Shown in pieces: positions 37,586 through 48,131 of a DNA stretch of 58,317 nucleotides. The notes below the pieces were generated by a model. That model did no database searches, had not been told where the DNA came from, and saw nothing but the letters and a program-made list of their open reading frames with translations. A program made the position numbers and the translations under genes. The stretch is from NCBI RefSeq assembly GCF_000257905.1, contig NZ_AJJL01000069.1, forward strand, positions 1 through 58,317, read 5' to 3'. The stretch comes from Streptococcus mitis SK579. GTDB taxonomy: Bacteria > Bacillota > Bacilli > Lactobacillales > Streptococcaceae. Position 1 is the first letter of the stretch, and each line of letters opens with the position of its first letter.

Positions 37586-39112
37586 GCCTGTGAAGACCAT
37601 AGTCAAGCCGTACTTATCCGCCGCTTCGATGGACTCTTTGTCACGAACTGATCCTCCAGGCTGGATAATCGCCTTAATACCTGCTTTAGCGATTTCTTCC
37701 ACGTTATCTGCAAATGGGAAAAAGGCATCTGAAGCAAGAATAGCACCATCAAGACGGTCTTTAGCTTGGTCAATGGCGATACGGACTGAAGCAACACGGT
37801 TAGTTTGACCTGGGCCAACACCAAGTGTCATGTGGTCGTTGGTGATGATGATACCGTTGGATTTCACATACTTGATCGCCTTCCAAGCGAACTCAAGAGC
37901 AGTCGCCTCTGTCTCAGTTGGCTGGCGTTTGGTTACCACTTGCCAGTCAGCTGAACTTTCTTTGACAACGTCTTGGTTTTGCACGAGGAGTCCACCGACA
38001 ACACCTGTATATTCTGCTTCTGCTTCACTGGCATATTGTGCGTCAAATGGCAAGGCAAGGATACGCAAGTTTTTCTTTTTGTTGGTCAAAATGGCTAGCG
38101 CCTCATCCGTATAGCTTGGTGCGATGATAATTTCAAGGAAAACGCCGTGCATCTTCTCAGCTGTCACAGCATCCATCTCACGGTTGAGAACGACAATTCC
38201 ACCGAAGATAGACACTGGGTCAGACTCATAAGCATAATCCCAAGCTGTTTCGATATCATCAGCTTGACCGATACCGCACGGGTTCATGTGTTTGAGAGCC
38301 ACAACGGTTGGACGGTCTTTGAAGTCACGAATAATACGAATGGCCGCATCAGCGTCACGGATATTATTGAATGACAATTCTTTCCCATTGAGCTGTTTTG
38401 CTGAAGCAATCGAGTAGTCAGTCGGCAAGGCTTTTTGGTAGAAGTCTGCATCTTGTTGAGGATTTTCACCGTAACGCATAGCTTGTTTGAGATCATAGGT
38501 TAAAGTGAGCTTTTCAGGTTTGCTTTCTCCGACTTGAGCTGTGAAGTATTCTGCAATCAAGGCGTCATAAGCCGCTGTGTGACGGAAAACCTTGGCCGCT
38601 AAACGTTGTCGAGTTTCATAGCTTGTTTCTCCGTTTGCTGACAATTCGTCAAGCACAACACTATAGTCAGCAGGGTCTACCACAACTGTCACGCTGGCAT
38701 GATTTTTTGCTGCTGAACGAAGCATAGATGGCCCACCTATATCAATGTTTTCAACCGCATCAGCATAAGTCACATCTGGTTTGAGGATGGTTTCCTTGAA
38801 TGGGTAAAGATTAACTACAACAAGGTCGATAAGTTCGATGTTATTATCTTTAGCTGCTTCCAGGTGACTATCCAAGTCACGACGAGCGAGAAGGCCACCG
38901 TGGATATTTGGATGAAGGGTCTTGACACGACCATCCATCATTTCTGGAAAACCGGTCACATCATCAATCGCAATGGTATCTACCCCAGCATTGTCAAGAG
39001 CAACCTTTGTCCCACCTGTCGAGATAATATCCCAACCAAGTTTTTTAAGTTCTTGGGCAAAGTCAACAATGCCCGCTTTGTCTGAGACGCTGATTAAGGC
39101 GCGTTTAGTCAT
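37565..39112 (-). CDS. purH: bifunctional AICAR transformylase / IMP cyclohydrolase
   Basis: A 515-residue PurH. The N-terminal cyclohydrolase domain starts [13 protein letters not shown] and has STGGT and GRVKTLHP. The C-terminal transformylase domain has [19 protein letters not shown] and [10 protein letters not shown]. It catalyses the last two steps to IMP. Its ATG overlaps the stop of the inserted nuclease-like gene by 8 bases, with GGAG just upstream. Its last codons are duplicated at the far end of the downstream cassette. Confidence 0.97.
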   Translation of the reverse strand: MTKRALISVSDKAGIVDFAQELKKLGWDIISTGGTKVALDNAGVDTIAIDDVTGFPEMMDGRVKTLHPNIHGGLLARRDLDSHLEAAKDNNIELIDLVVVNLYPFKETILKPDVTYADAVENIDIGGPSMLRSAAKNHASVTVVVDPADYSVVLDELSANGETSYETRQRLAAKVFRHTAAYDALIAEYFTAQVGESKPEKLTLTYDLKQAMRYGENPQQDADFYQKALPTDYSIASAKQLNGKELSFNNIRDADAAIRIIRDFKDRPTVVALKHMNPCGIGQADDIETAWDYAYESDPVSIFGGIVVLNREMDAVTAEKMHGVFLEIIIAPSYTDEALAILTNKKKNLRILALPFDAQYASEAEAEYTGVVGGLLVQNQDVVKESSADWQVVTKRQPTETEATALEFAWKAIKYVKSNGIIITNDHMTLGVGPGQTNRVASVRIAIDQAKDRLDGAILASDAFFPFADNVEEIAKAGIKAIIQPGGSVRDKESIEAADKYGLTMVFTGVRHFRH

Positions 39113-40184
39113 GTTGATTCTCCAATCTAAACTGTTGATTATAACGGTCTACCAATATTCTAGTTTCTTCTTCGTTAAATTTTAGTGTGCACAGAGTAGG
39201 ATTTACACCATCAAGATAAGCAATAAATGATAGTATCCCAAAACTTCTTCTTTTTTCGTCATAAGCACTCTCATACTGATTTGCTGAGTTATCGAAAATA
39301 TACTCTCGAATAACAGATGGTAATTGAAATGTAAGTCTATATCGATCATAATTTTCAGTTGGTTTAACTATCCATACATCATTCTCATTTTCATTCCATG
39401 TGATAGTTACTTCCTGATGTGGGTTTCTACGTAGCGACTCACGAAAGTCTTCATCATCATCAGGTACCAGTGCTATAATTTGTGAACTCTTTGTACTCGC
39501 TATATAAATACTTCTAACATTTTGCATTTGGTTTACAAATTCATTCACAACTGATTGTTGAATATCGAAATCAAACCATCTATAAAGTTGATTATAACTT
39601 AAATTATTAATCCACCTAGAAAAATCCTCTTTGAAACCATTAAAAATATCGCCACTAATATCTTCACCACGAATCTCGTTAATGTCAAACAATCTATCTA
39701 CAATTTGATTTATAAAATCTCTAATCCAATTGTAATAGCCAGATGATAAATCCATTAAATAAATCTTATGAGCTATGGCCAATATCTGAGCATCCTCTGT
39801 AAATCCTGATGTAGAAAAAATAGCATAATTATAATTATATTTAGGTAGCTTTAACTCTTCACTTGTCATCTCAACTGTGGAATAATTAGTATTTACATCT
39901 TGTAGAATACCTATTCCCATTCTAATTCTATCTATACCAACCTTATTTGTATAAAATTTAGCCTCTAAAAATAAACGTATAGGATATACAAATGGTGGCG
40001 TGATACGGAACGTTCCTAAAGAGTCAAATTGATGATAACCACCTCTTCCCTTGACATTTAAACCATTCCTAGGTAAATTTTCAATCTCATTATCGGTACT
40101 CGTTACTAAATCATATCCGTTAACTTTTAATAACTTAGCCAGTACAATTTCTAATAAATATCCTTTGGCTTGTGATTTTTTCAT
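39105..40184 (-). CDS. PD-(D/E)xK nuclease-like protein embedded between purN and purH
   Basis: A 359-residue protein. Its first 80 residues carry the restriction-endonuclease-like pattern: Glu12 in [11 protein letters not shown], Asp54 in HQFDSLG, and Glu74-x-Lys76 in LFLEAKFY, after a Gly-rich GRGGYH. This resembles Mrr-type nuclease domains. The remaining residues are unassigned. Its ATG overlaps the purN stop (ATGA) and its stop overlaps the purH ATG (ATGACTAA), so it is read within the operon. In pneumococcus a vanZ-like gene occupies this junction. It is AT-rich relative to its neighbours. A defence role is inferred. Confidence 0.75.
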   Translation of the reverse strand: MKKSQAKGYLLEIVLAKLLKVNGYDLVTSTDNEIENLPRNGLNVKGRGGYHQFDSLGTFRITPPFVYPIRLFLEAKFYTNKVGIDRIRMGIGILQDVNTNYSTVEMTSEELKLPKYNYNYAIFSTSGFTEDAQILAIAHKIYLMDLSSGYYNWIRDFINQIVDRLFDINEIRGEDISGDIFNGFKEDFSRWINNLSYNQLYRWFDFDIQQSVVNEFVNQMQNVRSIYIASTKSSQIIALVPDDDEDFRESLRRNPHQEVTITWNENENDVWIVKPTENYDRYRLTFQLPSVIREYIFDNSANQYESAYDEKRRSFGILSFIAYLDGVNPTLCTLKFNEEETRILVDRYNQQFRLENQHD

Positions 40185-40735
40185 AATTCTATCTCCACTC
40201 CCAAACTCTCCAGTACCTCTGGATACAACTTGTACTCTGCCTCATGAATTCGAGTTTCAAAACTGTCAATGGTATCATCAGCCAGCCGTGGCACACGCAC
40301 TTGTTTGATAACCTTTCCTGTATCCACACCCGAATCCACCCAGTGAATGGTCACACCAGACTGATCCACGTCAGCATTCCAAGCGTCCTCAATTCCGTGA
40401 GCTCCTGGAAATTCTGGCAAGTAGGCTGGATGAATGTTGATAATCCTGCCTTCGTAAGCTGCCAGTAAAGTAGGCCCAACAATTTTCATGTAGCCTGCTA
40501 GACAAACCAAGTCAATCTGGTGCTCTTCCAAGAGTTCGACAATGGCTGCTTCGTAGTCTGCCTTGCTTTCAAACTCCTTTAATTCAAAAGCATAGGACAG
40601 AACGCCGAGCTGCTCTGCACGCTCGAGCACATAGGCGTCACGATGGTCTGAAAAGACAAACTCCACTGGAAATTCTTCGGCGATCACCTGAAAATTTGAG
40701 CCATTACCAGAGGCAAAAACCGCTATTTTTTTCAT
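40181..40735 (-). CDS. purN: phosphoribosylglycinamide formyltransferase
   Basis: A 184-residue GAR transformylase. It begins [16 protein letters not shown] and has the catalytic segment [20 protein letters not shown], then [14 protein letters not shown] with the conserved His and Asp. It uses 10-formyl-tetrahydrofolate. It overlaps purM by 4 bases (ATGA) and the inserted nuclease-like gene by 4 bases. Confidence 0.97.
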   Translation of the reverse strand: MKKIAVFASGNGSNFQVIAEEFPVEFVFSDHRDAYVLERAEQLGVLSYAFELKEFESKADYEAAIVELLEEHQIDLVCLAGYMKIVGPTLLAAYEGRIINIHPAYLPEFPGAHGIEDAWNADVDQSGVTIHWVDSGVDTGKVIKQVRVPRLADDTIDSFETRIHEAEYKLYPEVLESLGVEIEL

Positions 40736-41754
40736 TTGATGATGACACTTTCGTTTTCTTTCTTGACGATGCGACCAATTTCATAGACTGGTTCATCCAA
40801 CAATTCCTTGACACGATCTACATTTTCAGGGCTAACTGCCAACATAAGCCCCACACCCATATTGAAGATTTCAAACATTTCTTCATGTTTGATCTGACCG
40901 TATTTTTCAAGGGCTTTGAAAATTGGAAGCACAGGAACCTTGTCTTCCTCAATCTCAGCAGCCAAGTCATCAGCAAACATACGAGGGACATTTTCGATAA
41001 AGCCACCACCTGTGATGTGGGCAATACCATTTACCAAGCCTTCCTTGATAAGTGGTAAGACAGCCTTGACATAGATACGAGTTGGCTCAAGAAGAACCTC
41101 CTTGAGTTGCTTGCCTTCCAATTCTGGCAAGATTTCCTCACCTGTATAATCCGCAAAGACACGACGGACGAGAGAGTAACCATTGGAATGAATCCCACTT
41201 GAAGCAAGTCCGAGAAGAACATCTCCTTCTGCCACCTTTGAACCGTCAATGATTTGAGATTTTTCAGCCACACCGACCGCAAAACCAGCCAAGTCATAGT
41301 CATCTTCGCCGTACATGCCAGGCATTTCAGCCGTTTCCCCACCAATGAGGGCAGCGCCTGCCTGCACACAACCTTCTGCCACACCAGCAACGACTTGCTC
41401 TAGCTTAGCTGGTTCATTCTTGCCTGTCGCTACATAGTCAAGGAAATAGAGGGGCTCCGCACCTGCAGCGATGATATCATTAACACACATGGCCACACAG
41501 TCCTGACCGATGGTATCGTGCTTGTCGTACTTGATAGCCAACATGAGCTTGGTTCCGACACCGTCAGTTCCTGAAATCAAGACGGGTTCTTTAACCCCAG
41601 TCTTTGAAAGGTCAAACATACCACCAAAGCCGCCCAGCGCTCCCATGACACCTGCACGCTCCGTACGAGCCACGTGCTTTTTAATCCGTTCAACAACTTC
41701 ATAACCCGCTTCAACATCCACACCCGACTGGGCGTACGCATTCTTATTTGTCAT
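40732..41754 (-). CDS. purM: phosphoribosylformylglycinamidine cyclo-ligase (AIR synthetase)
   Basis: A 340-residue PurM starting [42 protein letters not shown] and [14 protein letters not shown] are diagnostic. It closes the imidazole ring of AIR. It follows purF by 38 bases and overlaps purN. Confidence 0.97.
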   Translation of the reverse strand: MTNKNAYAQSGVDVEAGYEVVERIKKHVARTERAGVMGALGGFGGMFDLSKTGVKEPVLISGTDGVGTKLMLAIKYDKHDTIGQDCVAMCVNDIIAAGAEPLYFLDYVATGKNEPAKLEQVVAGVAEGCVQAGAALIGGETAEMPGMYGEDDYDLAGFAVGVAEKSQIIDGSKVAEGDVLLGLASSGIHSNGYSLVRRVFADYTGEEILPELEGKQLKEVLLEPTRIYVKAVLPLIKEGLVNGIAHITGGGFIENVPRMFADDLAAEIEEDKVPVLPIFKALEKYGQIKHEEMFEIFNMGVGLMLAVSPENVDRVKELLDEPVYEIGRIVKKENESVIIK

Positions 41755-41792
41755 TTCTTTATTCCTTTTCTTTTATGGAGAATCTCAGTAAC

Positions 41793-43235
41793 TCACTTGT
41801 AAAAACTAGTCTTTTCTTCTAAACTTCTACGATAATCTTCTTCGTAGTCGTAGAGAGGCGTTGGGTAATTTCCGTCAAAGTAAGCGACACAGAGACCGCC
41901 ATTTGGCGCATCTGTTTCAATCCCAATCGAATCAATCAATCCCTCAACAGAAAGATAAGTCAGACTGTCTGCTCCAATGATTTGACGAGTTTCTTCAACC
42001 GTATGATTGGCAGCAATTAGCTCCTGACGGGTCTGGATATCAATCCCGTAGAAACATGGATAAGCTAGCGCTGGACTGCCAATAGCAACGTGAACCTCAG
42101 TTGCACCGGCTTCTTTCAAGAGCTGAACGATACGACGAGAGGTTGTTCCACGTACAATAGAGTCATCAATCATAACCACACGCTTGCCTTTTACAACACC
42201 AGAAACAGCAGATAGTTTCATCCGCACTCCTTGCTCCCGTAATTCTTGAGTCGGTTGGATAAAGGTACGTTGGGTGTATTGGTTCTTGATGAGGCCCATT
42301 TCATTTGGCAAACCAGATTCTTCCGCAAAGCCCATGGCTGCGCTGAGGGAAGAATTGGGCACACCGACCACGATATCCGCCTCATGCTTAAATTCACGCG
42401 CCAATTGGGCACCCATACGTTTACGTGCCGTATGGACATTGACACCGTGAATGTTAGAATCAGGGCGAGCAAAATAGATATACTCCATAGAACAGATTGC
42501 TAACTGAGTATCATCTGTATAGCTATCATACTGGATTCCCTTGTCATCAATGATCACAATCTCACCTGGCTTCAAATCACGAATCCATTCAGCACCAATG
42601 ACCTCAAAAGCACAAGTTTCAGAGGAAACCACCACCGCTCCGTTGGCCATTTTCCCGATAGAAAGCGGACGGAAGCCATTAGGGTCAAGGGCAGCAATCA
42701 ACTTGTCCTCAAACAGCAAGATATAAGCAAAGCCACCTTTGACAAGGCTGAGTGCCTCCTTGATTTTGCCCATCAGACTAGGATTGTGACTACGACGAAT
42801 GAGGTGAGCCAAGATTTCCGAGTCCGAAGTCGCGCTGAAAATCGCGCCTCTTTGTTCCAGTTCTTTCTTGAGAGAGGCCGCATTGGTCAGATTTCCATTA
42901 TGAGCCAAGCCAAACTGCATATCGTGAAAACGGAAGAGGAAGGGCTGAATGTTATCTACAGAAGCTTCGCCAGCAGTCGCGTAACGCACGTGACCAATCG
43001 CACCAGTTCCTGTCAATTTATCCAAATTAGCAGGATTTCTGAAGACTTCTGATAAAAGTCCCATGTCACGATGGCGCTTCAATTGTCCCTGATCATTGGA
43101 GAGGATTCCTGCCCCCTCCTGACCACGGTGCTGAAGACTATGGAGTCCAAAATAGGTCAATTTAGCAGCATCTGGATGTCCCCAGATACCGAAAACACCA
43201 CATTCTTCATTAAGAGATTTTACTTCGTATGTCAT
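41793..43235 (-). CDS. purF: amidophosphoribosyltransferase
   Basis: A 480-residue PurF. The start MTYEVKSLNEECGVFGIWG shows a short propeptide ending at the catalytic Cys12, a glutamine amidotransferase domain (HRGQEGAG, HVRYATAG), and a phosphoribosyltransferase domain with VVMIDDSIVRGTTSRRIVQLL. It makes phosphoribosylamine, the committed step of the pathway. Confidence 0.97.
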   Translation of the reverse strand: MTYEVKSLNEECGVFGIWGHPDAAKLTYFGLHSLQHRGQEGAGILSNDQGQLKRHRDMGLLSEVFRNPANLDKLTGTGAIGHVRYATAGEASVDNIQPFLFRFHDMQFGLAHNGNLTNAASLKKELEQRGAIFSATSDSEILAHLIRRSHNPSLMGKIKEALSLVKGGFAYILLFEDKLIAALDPNGFRPLSIGKMANGAVVVSSETCAFEVIGAEWIRDLKPGEIVIIDDKGIQYDSYTDDTQLAICSMEYIYFARPDSNIHGVNVHTARKRMGAQLAREFKHEADIVVGVPNSSLSAAMGFAEESGLPNEMGLIKNQYTQRTFIQPTQELREQGVRMKLSAVSGVVKGKRVVMIDDSIVRGTTSRRIVQLLKEAGATEVHVAIGSPALAYPCFYGIDIQTRQELIAANHTVEETRQIIGADSLTYLSVEGLIDSIGIETDAPNGGLCVAYFDGNYPTPLYDYEEDYRRSLEEKTSFYK

Positions 43236-43327
43236 TTTTTATACCTAATTTTCATTTGCAATCATCAAGAGATAAATCTACATGACTTTTACATTACTGA
43301 TGCTATCTATTAGAAAATCTGCAAGTC

Positions 43328-46300
43328 TTATTTTCCAGTGAAGTATTTAACAGCTGACGCGAATAGATGCTGGTCTTTATTGCCTGGGATATTTTGGAAA
43401 AGACCTTCCTCATAACGTTCTGAGTGGCCCATCTTACCGATGATTTGGCCGTTCTTGCTGGTAATTCCTTCGATGGCATGAACAGAACCATTTGGATTGT
43501 ACTTAGAATCCATACTTGGTTTGCCTTCAAAGTCCACGTATTGGCTAAAGATTTGGCCATTGTCACGGAGTTCAGCGAATTCCTCCGCCGTCACGACAAA
43601 TTTCCCTTCACCGTGCGAAACAGGAATAGCGTGAATATCGCCCACTTGCACCCCAGCCAACCATGGTGAGTTAGTATTTGCAATACGGGTTTCCACCATC
43701 TTGGCCACGTGTTGATTGGCATCATTGTAGAAGAGGGTTGGGCTCGTACTTTTGGCATCTTCAAAGTTCCCGTATGGAAGAAGACCTGATTTGAGCAAGG
43801 CCTGGAATCCATTACAGATACCGATAATCAAGCCACCACGGGCGATAAAGCTATCAATAGCCACACGGACTTTTTCATTGAGAAGGATGTTGACGATAAA
43901 CTTAGCTGAACCATCTGGCTCGTCCGCAGCTGAGAAACCACCTGCAAAGAAGAGAATGTTAGCCTTGCTAATATTGTCAACCATAGTTTCAACTGACTTG
44001 ACAATGGCTTCTTCATTCAAGGTCACGAATGGCACCAAGTTAACCTCTGCACCTTCTTTTTCAAAAGCTTTTGCTGAATCATATTCTGAGTTTGTTCCTG
44101 GGAAGACTGGGATGTAAACCACAGGTTTTTCAATGGTTTCCTTGGCTTTGATGACTGCGTCAGAAGCGACAGCTGGCACTTCTTCCAATTCTTTCGCTTG
44201 GGCAAACTCTGTTGGGTAAACTTCTTCCAATGTCCCTTGGAAGGCGCTGTCAAGCTTGTGTCCATCTAGCTTCACACCGTTGACAAGGAGTGTAAAGTCT
44301 GCTTTTGTTTGACCGATCTTCTCTACTCCAGCAATTTCTTCAGGAGATGTGAAGACAAATCCACCCAATTGAGCTGTCAAAGCTGTTTCAAGTTCAGGCA
44401 AGGTTACCTCTGCACCGATATGATTTCCAAAGGTAGCGAGAGCCAAACTTTCAACCACACCACCATATTTGACAGCTGATGCAGATGTTACTTTGTGTTC
44501 AGCTTGTATAGCTTCAAATTGAGCAAAGTTAGACTTAATCAAGTCAAAATCAATCTCTGTAGCAAGAGCTTGACCTGGAATGTAGTAGATATTTTCACCA
44601 GCAGTCTTGAACTCAGGAGAGAGAACCTTACGGCTATCTGCCGTCGTCACCCCAAAGGCTACCAAGGTTGGTGGTACGGTTAATTCTTCAAAGGTACCAG
44701 ACATAGAGTCCTTACCACCGATAGATGGCAAACCAAGTTGGATTTGTGCTTCGATAGAGCCTAGAAGAGCTGCTACTGGCTGACCAAAACGCTCTGCTTG
44801 TTTATCCATACGCTCGAAATATTCTTGATAAGAGAAACGAGCCTTAGACCAGTTGGCACCAGCAGCAACCAAACGAGCGGTTGCTTCGATAACCGCATAA
44901 GCAGCACCGTGGTATGGAGACCATTCAGCTACATATGGGTTGAAACCTTGAGCCATGACTGAGGCAGTATGAGTCACACCGTGTTGTACAGGCAATTTCT
45001 GCACAGAAGCCTCAGTCGGTGTGAGTTGGTAGCGACCACCGAGTGGGTGATTGACTGTTGAACGACCAACTGAGCTATCAAAGATAGTTTGCAAGCCTTT
45101 TTGACTAGCATGGTTCAGGTCAGCTAAGACTGCAAGCGTATCTGTTTCAAGGGTTTCGGCAGATGTTTGGCGTTCTTCTGGAAGCTTGACATCCTTGTCA
45201 ACCACCTTAGCATCTACAACCACACGCACACCGTTTGTATCAAGGAAGCGACGCTCCAAGTCGACAATGGTTTCTCCATTCCAGTGCATGACTAAATTTG
45301 GTTTTTCAGTTACTGTCGCCACCACAACAGCATCAATATTTTCTTTATTACATTCGGCAACGAAGGCATCCACATCCTCAGGACGAACCACGACTGCCAT
45401 CCGTTCTTGTGATTCAGAGATGGCAATTTCGGTACCATTCAAGCCTTGGTATTTAAGAGGCACTTTATTAAGGTCGATTTCAAGGCCATCTGCCAATTCA
45501 CCAATAGCCACACAGACACCACCAGCGCCAAAGTCATTTGATTTCTTGATAAGACGTGTCACGTCACCATTACGGAAAAGACGTTGAATCTTACGTTCTT
45601 CGATGGCATTCCCTTTTTGAACCTCAGCACCAGCAGTCTCTACAGACTCAACTGTTTGAACCTTAGAAGAACCTGTCGCACCCCCGACACCATCACGTCC
45701 AGTCTTACCACCGAGCAAGATAATCACGTCACCAGCTTCCGGTTTTTCACGAACAACATTTTCCTTAGGAGCCGCTCCGACAACAGCACCTAGCTCCATA
45801 CGTTTAGCTACAAATCCTGGGTGGAAGTATTCACGAACGTAGGTCGTCGCCAGACCAATCTGGTTCCCATACGAAGAATAACCATGAGCCGCTGTTTTAG
45901 AAATGACTTGTTGTGGCAATTTCCCAGCACGCGTTTCCGAAATCGGTGCTGTAATATCACCCGCACCAGAGATACGCATGGCTTGGTAAACGTAAGAACG
46001 ACCTGACAATGGGTCACGAATAGCTCCACCGATACAGGTAGCAGCCCCACCAAATGGCTCAATTTCTGTCGGGTGGTTGTGGGTTTCGTTCTTGAACATT
46101 AGGAGCCATGGCTCTTTCACACCATCAACATCCACTTCAATTTCGACTGAGCATGCATTGATTTCGTCAGACACTTCCATGTCATCCAAACGTCCATTGG
46201 CACGCTCATAACGACCAAAAATAGTCGCCATATCCATCAAGGTTTGAGGTTTTTCTGTACGTCCCAACTCATCACGCATGGCAATATACTTGTTATAAGT

Positions 46301-47053
46301 CGCCTGCAATTGCTTTTGGAATTTAGAAGCTGAAAAGTCGATGTGTTGCAACTCTGTCTCAAAAGTCGTGTGACGGCAGTGGTCAGACCAGTAAGTGTCC
46401 AAAACCTTGAGTTCCGTCTCAGTTGGCACGCGCCCGATTGACTTGAAATAGTCTTGGATAAAGAGCAAATCATCCACTTCCATGGCCATCCCTTGCTCGG
46501 CTTTATAGCAGGCAAAGTCTTCTGCCCTATAGCTTTCAAAGAAAGTCAATTTAGGAATGGTCTTGTCTGACTCTGAAAATTCCTGCTTGGCAATCCCAGT
46601 CGTGATATCCTTGAAACGAGAATCAACTGGATTGAGCAAGTAGTTCTTGACCGCTTCTAACTCAGTCGCATCAATATCTTTATTGACCAAGTACAGTTGG
46701 GCTGTGTTGACTGTCACGTCACTCGAACTTCCCAGTAAAAGCAAGGCTTCCTGTGAAGAAGCCGCACGTTGGTCAAATTGCCCAGGCAAGCTTTCAATAG
46801 CAAAGAAAGCATAGTTAGCCAGATCCGCCTGCACAGCCGCTTCGTCCAAGACATGGTCTGTCACCTGCTCAGAGAAGATGTGTTTCTCTGCAGGTGCAAA
46901 CAAGTCCTCAACCAAGTCAAAGACATCATACACTTGCACGATACGAATACTCGTCAAGCTTGAAAGTCCCAAGTTATGCTGAAGTTCTCTAACCAAACTC
47001 TCTGACTTGACCTGAAAATCAGCCTTTTTCTCAACAAAAATACGTTTATCCAT
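43328..47053 (-). CDS. purL: phosphoribosylformylglycinamidine synthase (single-chain)
   Basis: A 1241-residue FGAM synthase. The ATG of MDKRIFVEKKADFQ is taken; a TTG precedes it. The ATP-binding synthase domains include YWSDHCRHTTFET and FKNETHNHPTEIEPFGGAATCIGG, and GGKDSMSGTFE. The C-terminal glutaminase has the Cys in GICNGFQAL and a His-x-Glu in PVSHGEGKFV. It replaces the separate PurS, PurL and PurQ of Bacillus. Confidence 0.97.
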   Translation of the reverse strand: MDKRIFVEKKADFQVKSESLVRELQHNLGLSSLTSIRIVQVYDVFDLVEDLFAPAEKHIFSEQVTDHVLDEAAVQADLANYAFFAIESLPGQFDQRAASSQEALLLLGSSSDVTVNTAQLYLVNKDIDATELEAVKNYLLNPVDSRFKDITTGIAKQEFSESDKTIPKLTFFESYRAEDFACYKAEQGMAMEVDDLLFIQDYFKSIGRVPTETELKVLDTYWSDHCRHTTFETELQHIDFSASKFQKQLQATYNKYIAMRDELGRTEKPQTLMDMATIFGRYERANGRLDDMEVSDEINACSVEIEVDVDGVKEPWLLMFKNETHNHPTEIEPFGGAATCIGGAIRDPLSGRSYVYQAMRISGAGDITAPISETRAGKLPQQVISKTAAHGYSSYGNQIGLATTYVREYFHPGFVAKRMELGAVVGAAPKENVVREKPEAGDVIILLGGKTGRDGVGGATGSSKVQTVESVETAGAEVQKGNAIEERKIQRLFRNGDVTRLIKKSNDFGAGGVCVAIGELADGLEIDLNKVPLKYQGLNGTEIAISESQERMAVVVRPEDVDAFVAECNKENIDAVVVATVTEKPNLVMHWNGETIVDLERRFLDTNGVRVVVDAKVVDKDVKLPEERQTSAETLETDTLAVLADLNHASQKGLQTIFDSSVGRSTVNHPLGGRYQLTPTEASVQKLPVQHGVTHTASVMAQGFNPYVAEWSPYHGAAYAVIEATARLVAAGANWSKARFSYQEYFERMDKQAERFGQPVAALLGSIEAQIQLGLPSIGGKDSMSGTFEELTVPPTLVAFGVTTADSRKVLSPEFKTAGENIYYIPGQALATEIDFDLIKSNFAQFEAIQAEHKVTSASAVKYGGVVESLALATFGNHIGAEVTLPELETALTAQLGGFVFTSPEEIAGVEKIGQTKADFTLLVNGVKLDGHKLDSAFQGTLEEVYPTEFAQAKELEEVPAVASDAVIKAKETIEKPVVYIPVFPGTNSEYDSAKAFEKEGAEVNLVPFVTLNEEAIVKSVETMVDNISKANILFFAGGFSAADEPDGSAKFIVNILLNEKVRVAIDSFIARGGLIIGICNGFQALLKSGLLPYGNFEDAKSTSPTLFYNDANQHVAKMVETRIANTNSPWLAGVQVGDIHAIPVSHGEGKFVVTAEEFAELRDNGQIFSQYVDFEGKPSMDSKYNPNGSVHAIEGITSKNGQIIGKMGHSERYEEGLFQNIPGNKDQHLFASAVKYFTGK

Positions 47054-47108
47054 CAATCCTTATTCCTTTATTTCAGCTCTTGCAATGTCCCTAATGACCC
47101 TAAGGTTG

Positions 47109-47177
47109 TTATTTTAAACCTTGTAACTTTTCCCAGACAATCTCATAAACATCTGTTAATTCACCTAGACCTCTACG
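47109..47177 (-). pseudogene. diverged duplicate of the purC 3' end
   Basis: In the purC-purL spacer the minus strand encodes [20 protein letters not shown] plus LK and a stop, exactly the last 22 residues of PurC, but with many synonymous differences from the real purC end at 47254-47322. No start codon or upstream coding sequence exists, so it is a fragment. A GC-rich hairpin (AAAAGGTC / GACCTTTT, near 47188-47208) follows on the purC side. Confidence 0.9.
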
Positions 47178-47253
47178 GAGTGAAAAGGTCTGGGGGACCT
47201 TTTCAGCCTGAGTCCTTTTATTTGAGAGACGAAGGTTTTCCGTTGCTAACAGA

Positions 47254-47961
47254 TTATTTCAACCCCTGCAATTTCTCCCAGACAATCTCGTAAACGTCGG
47301 TTAGTTCTCCCAATCCTCTACGGAAAACATCCTTGTCCATGTGGTTGCCATCCGCATCCCACAAACGGCAGTTATCTGGTGAAAATTCGTCTGCCAAGAT
47401 AATCTTGCCATCCTTGTCAAAACCGAACTCTAGCTTAAAGTCAATCAACTTAAGACCAATCTCAGCAAACCAGGCCTTCAAAAGTTCATTGATACGGCGA
47501 GTTTCTTCCTTCAAGTAGGCAATCTGCTGGTCATCCGCAATCTGTAGGAATTTCACATGTTCGTCATTGATAAATGGATCATCCAAATCATCATTTTTGT
47601 AGTAAAATTCGACAATCGGAGTATCCAAGACGATACCTTCATCTACGCCAAAACGTTTTGAAAAAGAACCAGCCGTGTAGTTGCGAAGCACGACTTCCAA
47701 AGGAATAATCTCAACTTTTTTATTGAGTTGTTCCGTGTCTGAAAGTTTCTCCACAAAGTGAGTCGCCACACCAGCCGCATTTAATTTCTCAAAAATAAAA
47801 GATGAAATCTGATTATTCAACACTCCTTTACCCGCAATCTGCTCCTTCTTGACGCCGTTGAAAGCAGTCGCCTGGTCCTTGTAAGTTGAAATAATAAGAT
47901 TTTCATCCTCAGTTGTATAGATATCTTTAGCTTTTCCCGAATAGATCAATTGTTTTGACAT
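47254..47961 (-). CDS. purC: SAICAR synthetase
   Basis: A 235-residue PurC starting [36 protein letters not shown] and [29 protein letters not shown] are diagnostic. It joins CAIR and aspartate. It is first in the purine operon; the open frame further upstream is the leader region, not coding. Confidence 0.97.
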   Translation of the reverse strand: MSKQLIYSGKAKDIYTTEDENLIISTYKDQATAFNGVKKEQIAGKGVLNNQISSFIFEKLNAAGVATHFVEKLSDTEQLNKKVEIIPLEVVLRNYTAGSFSKRFGVDEGIVLDTPIVEFYYKNDDLDDPFINDEHVKFLQIADDQQIAYLKEETRRINELLKAWFAEIGLKLIDFKLEFGFDKDGKIILADEFSPDNCRLWDADGNHMDKDVFRRGLGELTDVYEIVWEKLQGLK

Positions 47962-47993
47962 TTTAAAGTTCGCCTTTCGTATTACTTGAGCAC

Positions 47994-48040
47994 ATTCTAC
48001 CACAAAAAACCTAAAATTACAAGAATTTAACCGAATAAAT
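47994..48040 (-). promoter_or_regulatory. purC promoter with PurBox-like site
   Basis: On the minus strand, TTGTAA (complement of 48017-48022), 17 bases, and TAGAAT (complement of 47994-47999). Upstream at 48026-48040 the plus strand reads TTTAACCGAATAAAT, one base from the PurR box core CCGAAC. PurR activates pur genes in lactococci and streptococci when PRPP is high. Confidence 0.65.
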
Positions 48041-48069
48041 AACGTAGAACCATCGAAAATCATAAAGAA

Positions 48070-48100
48070 AAAAACTGCAAGAAAAAGATTTCTCACAGTT
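48070..48100 (-). terminator. comAB terminator
   Basis: The minus strand reads AACTGTGAGAAA, a short loop, TTTCTTGCAGTT and a T run, 31 bases beyond the comB stop codon. Confidence 0.8.
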
Positions 48101-48131
48101 TTAAAATCATTTAACTCTAAAAACACGAACA

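Noticed and set aside
29498..40184. Short direct repeats around the HEPN-motif gene and the nuclease-like gene
   Set aside because: I searched the junctions by eye for duplicated ends like those of the purH-purD cassette and found none; these two probably arrived by homologous recombination.
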